In this document: piece after piece, positions 1-12,188 of the stretch
How positions within the stretch are numbered: the stretch's first letter is position 1
Layout of the letters: each line of letters opens with the position of its first letter
DNA from: Lamellibrachia satsuma
Taxonomy: Eukaryota > Annelida > Polychaeta > Sabellida > Siboglinidae
Assembly: GCA_033239005.1 (NCBI GenBank)
Contig: BSQZ01000029.1
Coordinates: 1,048,501 to 1,112,500, forward strand
Direction: 5' to 3'
Length of the DNA stretch: 64,000 bases
The notes under the pieces: model-generated
The model's input: only the letters and a program-made list of their open reading frames with translations
The model's database searches: none
What the model was told of the DNA's origin: nothing
Translations under genes and position numbers: made by a program

Positions 1-27
1 TAGCGTTTTAACAATTTATTTCACGAC

Positions 28-354
28 ATGGCAGCCAGCAAGCAGAACGTAACACCGTCTAGTTATCGTGAAACTTTGGATGGTGCTGGCAAGGTGCGAT
101 ATGACGAGAAATTACGTCTTATTGGGAACGAAGATCCTTAAAGTTTCACCGACACTGTCGATCTGTCAGATTGGACAGACGATGTGAAACTTCTGCCTGC
201 GACTTCGTATTTTCATATGTTGAACTATTTAGTTTTTTCACCCAGTCCATATACAATGGAGGATCTCCGTGCATACAAAGGATTAGAGGCCTACAACCAG
301 TTTGTTTGCGATAGTTGTTCCCCCGTTGTTCGTGGTGTTGTGGGATATGTGTAA
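28..354 (+). pseudogene. N-terminal piece of a YqaJ-domain transposon-type protein, broken
   Basis: From ATG at 28 one frame runs to 354 with a single stop (TAA, 139-141). The later part, FSPSPYTMEDLRAYKGLEAY followed by NQFVC, matches my memory of the N-terminal module of large metazoan proteins of unknown function that carry a C-terminal YqaJ-like nuclease domain and are spread by transposons. The piece ends where a YqaJ-type core would have to follow, and that core is found at 2084-3134 on the same strand. No function is shown for this copy, which is dead. Confidence 0.5.
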
Positions 355-570
355 AGATATATGTATATTATTTACAAAGAAATAAAATGTTATACGGATG
401 TTTACCTGTTTTTACGCTTCACCACGTCGAAGTCGGCTCACGTCGATCGGCCCACATATTTTAATGAAGTTATTCGCACAGTCGTCATTCTTATAGTAAA
501 TTAACTGGAACTTATTTTATAGGCATTTAAAATTGAATTAGAATAATCAAAACCATTTTTAATAAAGTCA

Positions 571-1110
571 AAGGTAATCAGCTTGGTGCTCTTGCATTGT
601 TTCGTTGAGCAGATCATTTCATGCGATGTGTCCTTGATTTGTGTGGAGTACAAATGTGTTGAGGCCTTAGTAATTTCCCTGCTGCTCTGGCATTGTTTCG
701 TTGAGCACATATGTTTGTGTTGTTTGTCTTTGATTTGTGTGTGGTAAGAACGTGTGGAGTCGGCAAAGACATTAGTCATCGGCTTAGTGCCCGTGCATTA
801 GTTCAATGAGCAGATCCTTTCATTTTATTTCTCTTAGATTTGTGTCTGTTAAGAAAGTGTGAAGGCCATAGTAATCGGTATGCTGCTCTAGCATTGTTTC
901 ATTGAGCAGATGTGTTTGTGTTGTTTGTCTTTGATTTGTGTGTGGTAACAACGTGTGGAGTCAGCAGAGGCATTATCAATCAGCTTGGATTAATTACTTA
1001 CAGATTATTTCCTTTTTTGTCTTTGATTTGTGTATGATAAGAAACTATGCAGGCCATATAGTAATTGGTTTGCTGATTCAGCATTTTTTCATTGAGCAAG
1101 TCTTTGTTTG
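571..1110 (+). repeat. ~100-bp tandem repeat, about six diverged units
   Basis: Recurring blocks contain GCATTGTTTCGTTGAGCA, then TTTGATTTGTGTGTGGTAAG and GTGGAGTC or GAAGGCC. Odd and even copies resemble each other more closely, suggesting a ~195-bp dimer. Confidence 0.8.
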
Positions 1111-1363
1111 AATAACGGCATAGCCGTTATACGGTCTGCTTGTTTACTGCACCCAGGCTGTAATTAAAACCTGAATTTGTGTATATATGTTTTCAAAAGG
1201 GAAATATTTTACACCCGGAGACTGGTCCCCTTTTGAACAAGTTGAATGAAATACAAAAATATTCAGACATCTGCAGTATCTAACTGGTAACTTAGGTAGA
1301 GGTAAATAACACCAGCCCTGATTAACACCAGTACATGTGCACCTTTGAGGTACAGATGACACA

Positions 1364-1412
<49 letters not shown>

Positions 1413-2083
1413 AATGTATTGATAAGTTGTACATGTGTATAATTTACAATTTGTACGTTTTTATTCATAATAAACCACTTGGTATTATGGCATGATTACG
1501 TTGTGATTCCTATATAATTACACGGGTACGAAATTCCACGGAACCGATGAACCATAGCAGTGGTGTGAATAATTCACGCATTCACCTCATCCCGTACGAA
1601 TAACGTCATCCTAAAAATGGGGTGGGCCGATTGAGATCGACGTTGTTAGTAGGCCTAAAATCGCAACATCCGTGCAGCAATTCTTTACACATACCTTTCT
1701 CCAAGAAACTAATTTACAATAAATAGTTTACACTTCGCATGAATCCACTTATCATAAAATTGGTGGAATGGGTGGGCTGAGATTGACGTGGGCTGAGATC
1801 GCCAGGGGCCGAGATCGACGGACCCCCTGTGTCGTGACTGCCAAAGTGAGTTTGATTACTTTTGTCTTGAACCATCATTATTTAATATATTTCTCAATCT
1901 TTGAATCATTAATCACGCAGTTGGCCGGCGATGCCCCTATTATGTACAAGTAATTATATAATTCGTTTTGTAATTGAAATAAAAAATAAATTATTAACTT
2001 ATTAATCAATTGAATCAAATGCTTTAAACAGTTCTTATATGGATATAATTTTTATATTGAAACAAATCAAACTGAACAAAGGT
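1111..2083. other. No gene seen; (GCAC)n/(AC)n microsatellite
   Basis: A GCAC tract passing into AC lies at about 1362-1411. The rest is AT-rich DNA with no recognisable feature. Confidence 0.6.
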
Positions 2084-3134
2084 AAGTACTTCAATGATTA
2101 CAACGAAGTCAGTGCCATTGACTTCACATCTGCAAAGACCAAGAAGAAGCTCTTGGACATTTCCATTTCACCCCCCCCCAGACACCAACAGTGAGACCCC
2201 AGAATGTGAGGGGAGTCAGTGTCTCTATGGCAACACCTCAGGATATGCTTGGTTTCTGTGAACATTTACACAGTACTTGGAAGAGGGCAGGGATTTTGTC
2301 TTCTTTGTCTCCCTTTTCAGACGATTACATGTTAACATCTATGACTGATAATTTTCCTAATCTTTTAACCGAGTTGGTTGATGAGAACTGCTATGACATG
2401 AATTATGCCGAGCTTGTTAGTCATTGTCAGGATATTTTCATTTCAGTTACAGAGGAGCAGGTGGAAGCTGTGGAAGCTGCCACCCGGGAACAGGCATCGT
2501 CAAAATTATGGCATCATTTCAGGGCAGGCAGGATAACTGCTTCCAATATGAAAACTGTATGCCATACTGATCCAGCACAGCCAGCCCTCAGTCTCATTAG
2601 TTGTATTTGTAACCCTGAGAGTACAACATTTTCTACAAAGGCCACCCAGTGGGGGTGTGTGCACAACCACAGTTCATGAAAATTTCAGGGTGTGTGACAG
2701 GGTGTATACATAAACCCAGATGTACCCCATTTAGGGGCTTTCCCTGATGGCTTGGTGTGCTGTGATTGCTGTGGTGAGGGTTGTTTGGAAATTAAGTGCC
2801 CTTTCTGTCTGCAAAAAAAGACCAGACATTATCAGACCCCACTGATACTAAATTCTACTTGCAGAAAGATGATGGTGACAACTTAACACTAAGCCATAAG
2901 CACGCATATTATTATCAAGTGCAGACCCAACTTGGTGTTTGCAGAGAGGAATTCTGCTATTTTGTGGTGTGGACTGAACGTGACATCCACATTGAAATTA
3001 TCACCCTTAACAGTGACTTTTGGGAAGAGATTTGCACGAAATTGTCATATCTTTCAAGCAGCGCGGCAGCGTCGGTTGTTCGCAGCCCGAAATGGCAGAC
3101 ACGTGCAGTTCTGTGCATTCGGCAGTTGTATTGA
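2084..3134 (+). pseudogene. YqaJ-like (lambda-exonuclease fold) nuclease gene, frameshifted
   Basis: Pieces in order: DYNEVSAIDFTSAKTKKKLL (2084-2170); a frameshift in the C-run at about 2172-2181; then 2191-2679 with TREQASSKLWHHFRAGRITA; after more shifts HLGAFPDGLVCC and GCLEIKCPF (2740-2810); and KHAYYYQVQTQLGV with FCYFVVWTERDIHIEI (2796-3060). The PDG...ExK pair and the YYYQVQ segment are the metal-binding and following motifs of the YqaJ recombinase/exonuclease family. Several frameshifts and stops show that it is inactive. It is probably the continuation of the piece at 28-354, interrupted by repeats. Confidence 0.72.
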
Positions 3135-3180
3135 CCAAATTACAGCTTTGTTAGCTGCATTGTTTGTTTGTTTGAATTAA

Positions 3181-4361
3181 ATCACGCAATAGCGTCATAA
3201 AATATATCAGACTTATTGTAGCAATGCTGGAGCTCATTAGGCGGCGCTAGTAGTGCTATGATCGGCAAGTCGACCAAAACATGTACCCAGAGAGGCCCGT
3301 TTATTGGGGGTGCCTTTAACGGTCCATAGCAGCTGACATAGACCACCTATAATAAAAGTGTGCATGTGCCTGTAAAGCTGAATGAACATTCTTTACTCTG
3401 ATGTACATCCTGTTTTATTTCTTGGTGAAAGTATTTTGTTTTTAAGGTGAAAATTTCATGATTCTCGCAAATCCGGGATTCACCTTGATTCACGAAAAAA
3501 CAATTGTATGTCTTTCATTGATCATTTATTAACGCAAACAGTTTTTTTATTTTGGCTAGGTCTGGCTAGTGATGTACTGTACAACTAAAACAACCCCCAT
3601 CACTATCCACTGAAGCCAAGAATTGTCTAGCTATTTGAATGTTAGGTGGTGCCACACACAGGTCAGAATAATAAATTGTGCGATGTCCTAGCCCGCTGTT
3701 GTTTCTAGTTTGTCCTTCTCTTTGTAGTTGTTGAAAGTTCCTAAATATACATTCTTCAAGTACGTGTGTAAGTAGTAAATGATCTATCTAGCTATATTAT
3801 CGTGTAGCAGTGTATATTTGAAGTTCTAGAGGGTGTTTTGCTCATTTTGGCGGGAAATAAAACATGTAAACAAACTTGCAGTAACCGCGTGACTGACCTG
3901 TCAAACGATGTCACAGACAAGATGAAGAAAGGCACCCATTACTCACATTAGCTCAAAGCTGACAATCTTACACTTGGAATGTTAATATGATTTACTCTGT
4001 GCTTTCTGATTGCTTTTTATTATAATTAAGTACTATCATAACCGTGGATACGACTTATGTACAGTGACTAATGACTAGTAATGACTAATGTAAATATTTG
4101 TTTATGCCAAATTTTTCTATTTTGGATATGATGATGGGCGAAGATGTATGAAACTCCAAAAATGATGTACAATTGATAGTTGGTATGCACTATTGTGTCA
4201 GAATGGTTATTCACTCAACGATCCACACATATATTGATATGATGAGAAAGTGGACACCAGCATACTTGTAATGTACATATTTATAGTAGTTGTTTCTTAT
4301 TTTAACTACTAATACACCCAGATAATACAATAAGTATGACTATAAAAGCTCACATTTCATC
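3181..4361. other. No feature recognised
   Basis: AT-rich DNA without convincing open frames or repeats. Confidence 0.5.
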
Positions 4362-5440
4362 CTACATGATACACGTCAAATATTCATCTTGCATCAGCAT
4401 GTCTTCAGCTATAAAAAGGCTTCTGTCAAAATGTGCATGATAGTTTGCAGTTAAAACCTTGTAAACAATATTTTCATATACATAATAATGCTAATGACCT
4501 ATACATGTCAATCATGCCTAGAAATAGACAGAGTTAAAAAAATTATCTGTAAGGTATATATTGTTTTTTTCTTTTTACCAACTGCCCCTGTATAAATGTG
4601 CAACATAAGTGAAAAATAGCACTGTTTACAGCTCTCATGACTCCACACAGGTTGAGGACATTTAGTACTTCCACAATATTTCCAAAAAATTATGATACCA
4701 TTAATATTGGCAATTTATTTAGGCCAGGTACACTTTTTTATCAAAATAGAAAAAAAATGTGTTTTGAAAATGTTGATGGGGGTGTCTTTAAAGTGCTCTA
4801 ACATGAAAACTAATTAACGTACAACCATACAACTGATACCACGAAGTATCTTAATAATATATCTTTCCAATGATCGTCATTCTACATGATACACATGTCA
4901 AATATTCATCTTGCATCAGCATGTCTTCAGCTGTGGACAGGCTTCTGTAAAAATGCATAATAGTTTGCAGTTTAAAAAAATCTTGTAAAAAATATTTTTC
5001 ACATATATAATAATGCTAATGACCTATACATGTCAAACATGCTTAGAAGTAGACACTGAGTTTTTAAAAATGTATCTGTAGGGTATATATTGTGGTTGTT
5101 TTTTACTCTTTACCAACCACCCCTATAAAAATGTGCAAAATAAGTGAAAAATAGCACTGTTTATAGCTCTCTTGCAACCAAAATAATGGATGCACTGGTA
5201 TGAATGACCACCACACAGGTTGAGGACATTGAGTACTTCCACAATATGTAAAAAAAATACATTAACATTAATATTAGTAAATTTTTAGGCCAGGTACACT
5301 TTTGTGATCAAAATAGAAAAAAACGTGTTTTGAAAATGTTGATGGGGTGTCTTTAAAGTGCTCTAACATGAAAACTAATTAACATGCAGCCATACAATGC
5401 TGTATCTTAATAATAGACCTTTCTAACAATGTATAATACT
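4362..5440 (+). repeat. ~520-bp tandem duplication
   Basis: The first copy 4362-4881 and second copy 4882-5440 share CTACATGATACAC, ATTCATCTTGCATCAGCATG, AATAATGCTAATGACCTATA and GCTCTAACATGAAAACTAAT in the same order. Many small indels show the duplication is not recent. Confidence 0.88.
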
Positions 5441-5689
5441 TTGCAATAACTCAAAATGGTCCAGCATAGCTACTTATTGTATATCAAGTCCAAGAGTATG
5501 GTGGTCCGAACTCTGATTTTTTTCGACTCGGTCACAGTCTGATTCCTGAACTACAATACTGTAGCCAATACGTGTGTGTTCATGCAACAGCCAGCTGCCG
5601 CGATCCAGATGTATGCCGTCCTTAGTAGCTCAGCATTAGGCAAAGCATCACTTTACATGCCATGTTTTTTTATATCTGCATTCTGCAAA

Positions 5690-6330
5690 ATGTTTAGTTG
5701 TACATTTGCCAAATTGTGAGGCTCCAAGACACTAATAGGTTAACAAGTGTAGGACTACTTGTCCACTTGCCATCTCGACTTGTTACTTTGCATAGCAATC
5801 ATGTTCAGTCTTGTTCTTGTTAAATCTTGTGTTACAATAAGTGTTTCTGGTCATTTGTTTAGCACTGTTGAACTAGTAGTTTTCTAACACTTGATTTACG
5901 CTAAGCGAATACGTGTGGTGTGTTTCATATTACTACTATGATGGAACTTGAGACATCTGTGCACTAGGCGCCCTTCACATTGTCTGAGTCTGTTCCCTAC
6001 ATCTACCAGTTCTAGCATGTGTGTTGTAACATGCCACTTATACACATCATCACCTGCTATTTCTCACTACAGTGGGGCCTTGTGGACATTGTCTAATGTC
6101 ATGTCAAAAATCATGTACCCTCTGTTAAGGCAAGAACCCCCCAAATCGATTTGAATAGAACATGTTTGAAAGAGTTTACGAATTTAAACATCTATGTAAA
6201 TATGTATATACCAGATTTCAAATAAATCCGATTTAAATCAAAAAATCTGATTTTTTTAATAAAAATCGTGATTTTTTCAACCCTGTACACAACATTGTCT
6301 GCTTTCTCACTGCAATCACAGCCAGTGTGT
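5690..6330 (+). repeat. Dispersed repeat copy 1, with ~245-bp insertion
   Basis: Positions 5697-6072 are almost identical to 17946-18315 (GTGTAGGACTACTTGTCCAC, CTAGTAGTTTTCTAACACTT and more). Relative to that copy, about 245 bp is inserted after CTCACTACA (about 6073). It contains AAATCCGATTTAAATC motifs, and the shared sequence resumes at TCACAGCCAGTGTGTGAAC (about 6316). Confidence 0.85.
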
Positions 6331-6959
6331 GAACTGTGAAGCTACGTTATTGAGTTCTTATTTTAGATAGGAGGTTTTATACTTGCACAGTGCTTACATG
6401 CCTAGCCAGCCCCCACACCCATACAACCACATGCCCACACTACCACAAGCCCACACACCCACCCTCTACACTGGGATACTAAATGTGGTTGCATTCCTGT
6501 CAGAAATAGTCTTCTGCTGGAGACCTCAGGAGACTCCTCCACATGTGGTGTGTCTTACCATGGACTCACAGCCTGGTGTTATCTAAACTAATCTTGGTGC
6601 TAACCCTACTGGGGTACACCTGCCCCTCTACATTGGGTCATCAGCCTTTCAGCAGTAGTGACAGTCACAAGTCTCTGCAGTGATGTACTTGCCATACATC
6701 CACCAGCTCCTCCTTAGAAACATCTGGCACTTGAGCAATGTGTTGTTCATGTCGTCCTTGTGATGTGGAGATGTTTATGTAAAAATAACCAATGCTGTGG
6801 TGCACTTGTTATATATTATACACTACGGGCTGTGTGCAGCCAGGCTACTTCAGAAAGGGGAAACACCAGACTGAAATTGCATCTGCAACATCACATTATA
6901 TAGTGAAATAATTACCTATAGTCCTCTGACTGGTGCTGATGAGTTCCCTGTATGTCTAA
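6331..6959. other. No feature recognised
   Basis: No convincing gene or repeat. An open frame at 6383-6586 is rich in His/Pro/Thr from CCCACAC-type simple sequence. Confidence 0.4.
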
Positions 6960-8699
6960 ACTCCCACACACCATTGACCCTGGGAGTGGACATGTCTATA
7001 CTCCAATGCAGCATTGACCCTGTGAGTGGACATGTCCACACTCCCACACAGCATTGACCCTGTGAGTGGACATGTCCACACTTCCATGCAGCATTGACCC
7101 TGGGAGTGGACATGTCCACACTCCCCACAGTATTGACCATGAATTGGACATGTCCACACTCCCACACACCATTGACCCTGTGAGTGGACATGTCCACACT
7201 CCCATACAGCATTGACCCTGGGAGTGGACATGTCCACACTCCCATACAACATTGACCCTGGGAGTGGACATGTCCACACTCCCACACACCATTGACCCTG
7301 CATGGGAGTGGACATGTCCACACTCCCATACAGCATTGACCCTGGGAGTGGACATGTCCACACTCCCATACAGCATTGACCCTGGGAGTGGACATGTCCA
7401 CACTTCCATGCAGCATTGACCCTGTGAGTGGACATGTCCACACTTCCATACAGCATTGACCCTGCGAGTGGACATGTCCACACTCCCACACACCATTGAC
7501 CCTGGGAGTGGACATGTCCACACTCCCATACAGCATTGACCCTGTGAGTGGACATGTCCACACTCCCATACAGCATTGACCCTGGGAGTGGACATGTCCA
7601 CACTCCCACACACCATTGACCCTGGGAGTGGACATGTCCACACTTCCATGCAGCATTGACCCTGTGAGTGGACATGTCCACACTCCCATACAGCATTGAC
7701 CCTGGGAGTGGACATGTCCACACTCCCACACACCATTGACCCTGGGAGTGGACATGTCCACACTTCCATGCAGCATTGACCCTGTGAGTGGACATGTCCA
7801 CACTTCCATACAGCATTGACCCTGGGAGTGGACATGTCCACACTCCCACACACCATTGACCCTGGGAGTGGACATGTCCACACTCCCACACACCATTGAC
7901 CCTGCATGGGAGTGGACATGTCCACACTCCCATACAGCATTGACCCTGGGAGTGGACATGTCCACACTCCCATACAGCATTGACCCTGGGAGTGGACATG
8001 TCCACACTTCCATGCAGCATTGACCCTGGGAGTGGACATGTCCACACTCCCACACACCATTGACCCTGGGAGTGGACATGTCCACACTCCCATACAGCAT
8101 TGACCCTGTGAGTGGACATGTCCACACTTCCATGCAGCATTGACCCTGTGAGTGGACATGTCCACACTCCCACACAGCATTGACCCTGTGAGTGGACATG
8201 TCCACACTTCCATGCAGCATTGACCCTGTGAGTGGACATGTCCACACTCCCACACACCATTGACCCTGCATGGGAGTGGACATGTCCACACTCCCACACA
8301 GCATTGACCCTGTGAGTGGACATGTCCACACTTCCATGCAGCATTGACCCTGTGAGTGGACATGTCCACACTCCCACACACCATTGACCCTGCATGGGAG
8401 TGGACATATCCACACTCCCACACACCAGTGACCTTGGGAGTGGACATGTCCACACTCCCACACACCATTGACCCTGGGAGTGGACATGTCCACACTCCCA
8501 CACAGCATTGACCCTGGGAGTGGACATGTCCACACTCCCACACACCATTGAACCTGCATGGGAGTGGACATGTCCACACTCCCGCACACCAGTGACCCTG
8601 GGAGTGGACATTTCCACACTCTCACACACCATTGACCCTGGGAGTGGCAATGTCCACACTCCCACACACCATTGACCCTGGGAGTGGACATGTCGACAC
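6960..8699 (+). repeat. 40-bp minisatellite with palindromic core, about 43 units
   Basis: The consensus starts ATTGACCCTGGGAGTGGACA and continues TGTCCACACTCCCACACACC. Some units carry four extra bases (CCCTGCATGGGAG), giving 44 bp. Each unit has the perfect 14-bp palindrome GTGGACATGTCCAC. All three minus frames stay open for long stretches because the unit length is not a multiple of 3. These are repeat artefacts, not genes. Confidence 0.95.
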
Positions 8700-9644
8700 C
8701 AATGGTTCTGGTCAATCATGTATAGTACTCATGTATAGTTCTACGGAACCTACCCTCTGTGAAAGCCCATAACATAAAAAATTGTGTCCAATCAAAATAT
8801 AAGGTAAAGTAAAATATTCCCCTTGACCTGCCCAGTGCTTTGATTCTATTTGGGTATGCATAATTATCAGACTACACATATTTTTGTTTTGCTTAATAGT
8901 ACAAGATAGAACCTTCATTATGGTTCAAGAACTGGTGAAATTAAATGAGTCCATTGACTAGATAAACACTGGTGTGTCTATACTGTGTGTTATGATAAGT
9001 TTCAGCAAGTTTAATTTATACATGGTATTATGCCGGCACCTTACTTCAAGGTGACATATCTAAAAACACAACTGCCATTAGACATTGAGAAAACTGTAGG
9101 AAAGGTAGAACACATTGCATTAGGGTCGACGCTGACAGCTGCAATACTAAGACATATCAATGAACGTGTCTATAGTATAATGACTGTATGCACCGGGCAG
9201 AATCACTGAGACTAACACCTTTCGTTAATATTAAATACTTATTGATGAAACTACTAAGCTGCCAGAAGAATGACCATGAGTAGTCGTTGGAGGTAGTTCT
9301 ATACACCGGCAGCCAACCACTTGCAAACAGTATTATTGGATGTGCACATTAGAACCATTTTATGGCCCATCAGTCTGCTAGATTATTTTATGAATTATGC
9401 TGTTTAACCACAGGATTGTTACAGTGCAGTACCTTGTAGAGCTCTGTGCGCCTCCACTACAGTCTAAATGTACTTGTTCTCAACGTGGTATCAGATATCA
9501 AACTAACTTAGAATAAAGTAGATCTGAAGTGGTTGCCTGAAAAGTCACTCAACGACCCCAAAGTGAAACTACAGCAGGATCAATATTTATACTGCCAGAT
9601 TTATTGAGGCAACTTGCCTAAGGTTTGTCTCAATATTTTACACT
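8700..9644. other. No feature recognised
   Basis: AT-rich DNA between the 40-bp array and the MITE. No reading frame of interest. Confidence 0.5.
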
Positions 9645-9934
9645 ACCGTAATTTTCTGTGTATAATATGCATTTTCCCTTCATGTTTAACTCAAAAGTCA
9701 AGGTGTGTATTATACATGGTAAGAAAGCTAAACCAATTTTGTGGGACCGAATACGCAGTAATCAGGAACTCTAGATTGGCCTAAATTATTGACACTCTAA
9801 CCTTGCTTCAACCAAACTATTGGAAATGGGGGTAGATGCTACAAAGTTGGGATATAATATGTGGTAACTTCGACATTCTGTCAGATTTGAGCAAAAAGTC
9901 AGGGTGTGTATTGTACTTGGAGGAAATTACGATA
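9645..9934. mobile_element. ~290-bp MITE with TA-flanked inverted ends
   Basis: The left end TACCGTAATTTTCTGTGTAT (followed by AATATGCA) pairs with the inverted right end TATCGTAATTTCCTCCAAGT (followed by ACAATACA). Inside each end is a GGTGTGTATTATAC-like block. TA at both borders fits a Tc1/mariner-pogo type target. There is no coding capacity. Confidence 0.6.
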
Positions 9935-10990
9935 TTTGTCTAACAGGTGACAAGTAATTTAAATTTGACATATCCAGAAACAAATCTCTGATTGTCTGAT
10001 GTATAGCAGTTCTTGTAAGCAATGATATATGAATAACAAGTAATTTATTTTTTAAATATATTAAAATAAAAAAATCAGACAAAAGTTAAAAAAAAAAATA
10101 AACTCATGACAGTTTTCATTGGGGTTGTGTAGAGTAACTGCACACAAGTTTGGGCTATCTAAAGCTGTTAGTCACTGAGATATGTGGAAGGAAACCTCAA
10201 TCCAAGATGGCCACCATACCGTGGGAAATTTCTGCCCAAAAATTCAGAAAACAAATTCACACTTAGTTTCTTACTATGGCTCACAATCTGTGAAAGTTTC
10301 AGCTCTCTAAGTTCAATAATAAAACAAAAAGTGCTACGGCAAACGTCTTCCCTAGATCTTTCTAGAGTACTGCTACACAAGTTTTGTCATCCAGCTGTAA
10401 ATATGTAGACCTGAATATGACATGTGATAGCAGTATATTCAGTTCCATTTAGTTTGTTTAACAATGTGTTAATGTGTTGTATTATTAAATTTATTTGTTA
10501 TACATTCATCCAAATACCTGTTTTATAAAGATCCTTCAAAATATAATATTATTGCTTTGCCAAAGTAACACATTCCTACACTGAGGGACTGTTGATGTGT
10601 GACGTTGTGAACCAGACCATGGAGATGATAATATGTTTGAATACCTGTGTATTCTCGTGGTTGTTGAATTTATCTGATGTAAAGGGCAAATCTGGAGTCA
10701 AATTACAGTAATCTGAGTTAAGAATGAATGTAGAGTCAACTTCTAAAATGTCTGATAAGAGTTAAGACAAATACAGCTTTGTTCAGTTTCCTCTGTTCTT
10801 AAAATTGTGTTTCAAACCTGAAAAGCCACAATATTTTATCTGAGATTCCTATCTGTTGTATGTAGTGATAAGCAGGGCTATTCGTGAGCAGTTCTTTTTT
10901 TTTTTTAATGTACAGCACTGCAACAAGAACATGTGATCACTGTATGTCAGTTTTAATACCAATACACAAGTCAAATAAGCTTTATCTTAA
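9935..10990. other. No feature recognised
   Basis: AT-rich. Contains ATCCAAGATGGCCACC-type sequence (about 10199) that recurs loosely near 35107 (GGTGGCCATCTTGGAT, inverted), but no definable element. Confidence 0.4.
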
Positions 10991-11009
10991 AGTCTACTGC
11001 CAATACCAC

Positions 11010-11155
11010 TACAACACCACCTGTTACTACAACAACACCTGTTACTACAACAAAACCTCTCTCTATAACACTACCTGTCACTATAACACCACCTGTCTCT
11101 ACAACAACACCTGTCGCTACAAAAACACCTGTCGTTGCAAAAACACCTACCACCA
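11010..11155 (+). repeat. ~18-bp tandem repeat (CCTGTTACTACAACAACA)
   Basis: About seven or eight diverged units. They generate repetitive open frames on both strands that are not genes. Confidence 0.85.
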
Positions 11156-11159
11156 AATT

Positions 11160-11773
11160 ATAAGAAATTTATAAAAAAAATTATATGCAAATGATGTCTG
11201 TCTGAGTTACAGTTCACATTACACTGTACTGTATTGGTTATAAACGAAATGGATTATGTTTACATGCACAAGTCAAAGGTTACAAACTGTTGAAACAATG
11301 TGTTTATTTACTTAGTCCACTTAGCATTGGTCAACAGTGTTCACATCTGTATATGACTTAATCTTAGAATGTGGCTCAACTTAAATCTAATATCATTGGT
11401 TCAGCTGATGAGATTATTGACAGACTTTACCGCTCCGTCAGTTTGTGAGACACACACAACTTCAAAATCATGGTTGCGTCCTGTGTTGTTGTGGGATATA
11501 CTAGTCGCTGTGTTTGCAGCTGTTGTATACAATTAAAGCAGAATGAATGCTGAAAAAGGAAATGTAATCTCAGAACCCTGTAACAGTAGCCGGCCTGCAA
11601 AGCCGGCCTAACCTTGCTCTAGGCCCGCGATAATGGCTCTGCGGCTGCTGCTGTCATTGACATCATTCATGGGTAACACATGAACATTATTTTCTGTCTA
11701 ACAAAATCATTAAACCGTTTATTGTTATGAAACAAAGTTTAAAATTTATCATACAACTGTGCTAGTGAGTGAT
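11160..11773. other. No feature recognised
   Basis: Contains a small GC-rich hairpin (GCCGGCCTGCAAAGCCGGCC, about 11591) and otherwise nothing I can identify. Confidence 0.4.
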
Positions 11774-12001
11774 TTATAAGCTTTCACAGACTCTCGGGCT
11801 GAACATTTCTGACTTGTAAAGCCCAACGTTTAATCGGGTCAGAGGCTGGGTCATTCTACCAACAAAATACAGATCTGGTAACTTACTAAAGCCATCACCG
11901 TGCTCTAGTTTCTTATTGTAACATTCCCTCGCACTGGGATCTAAAACATTGTCAGATTTAGCCCAGTAGTCATTCATGTTTGCTCGAGCATAGTAAGGCA
12001 T
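11774..12001 (-). pseudogene. Possible N-terminal piece of another YqaJ-type transposon protein
   Basis: This minus-strand open frame of 75 codons (NDYWAKSDNVLDPSARECYN, then KKLEHGDGFSKLPD) has protein-like composition. It parallels the 28-354 piece: a Y..KL segment followed by an LP..Y region. Similarity is weak and judged by eye. It could equally be a chance open frame. Confidence 0.3.
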
Positions 12002-12188
12002 TTGTTAGAGAAGGCTCAGCTGGATTGCGGCTTTTGCCAGCCAGCATACTGCGCATGTGCGAATGTGACTTCATGTGGGGCTCAGCGTCCTGTTATGTTT
12101 CCCATTGGTGACCATGTTAACGTTTTGCACGATTATAAGAAAACGGGACCATCAAAAATTCTGAAACTTCTTACCTGCCGTTGCCACA

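Noticed and set aside
6916..8719. Three overlapping minus-strand open frames of over 500 codons
   Set aside because: All three come from the 40-bp array; the unit cycles through the frames, so they read the same repeat.
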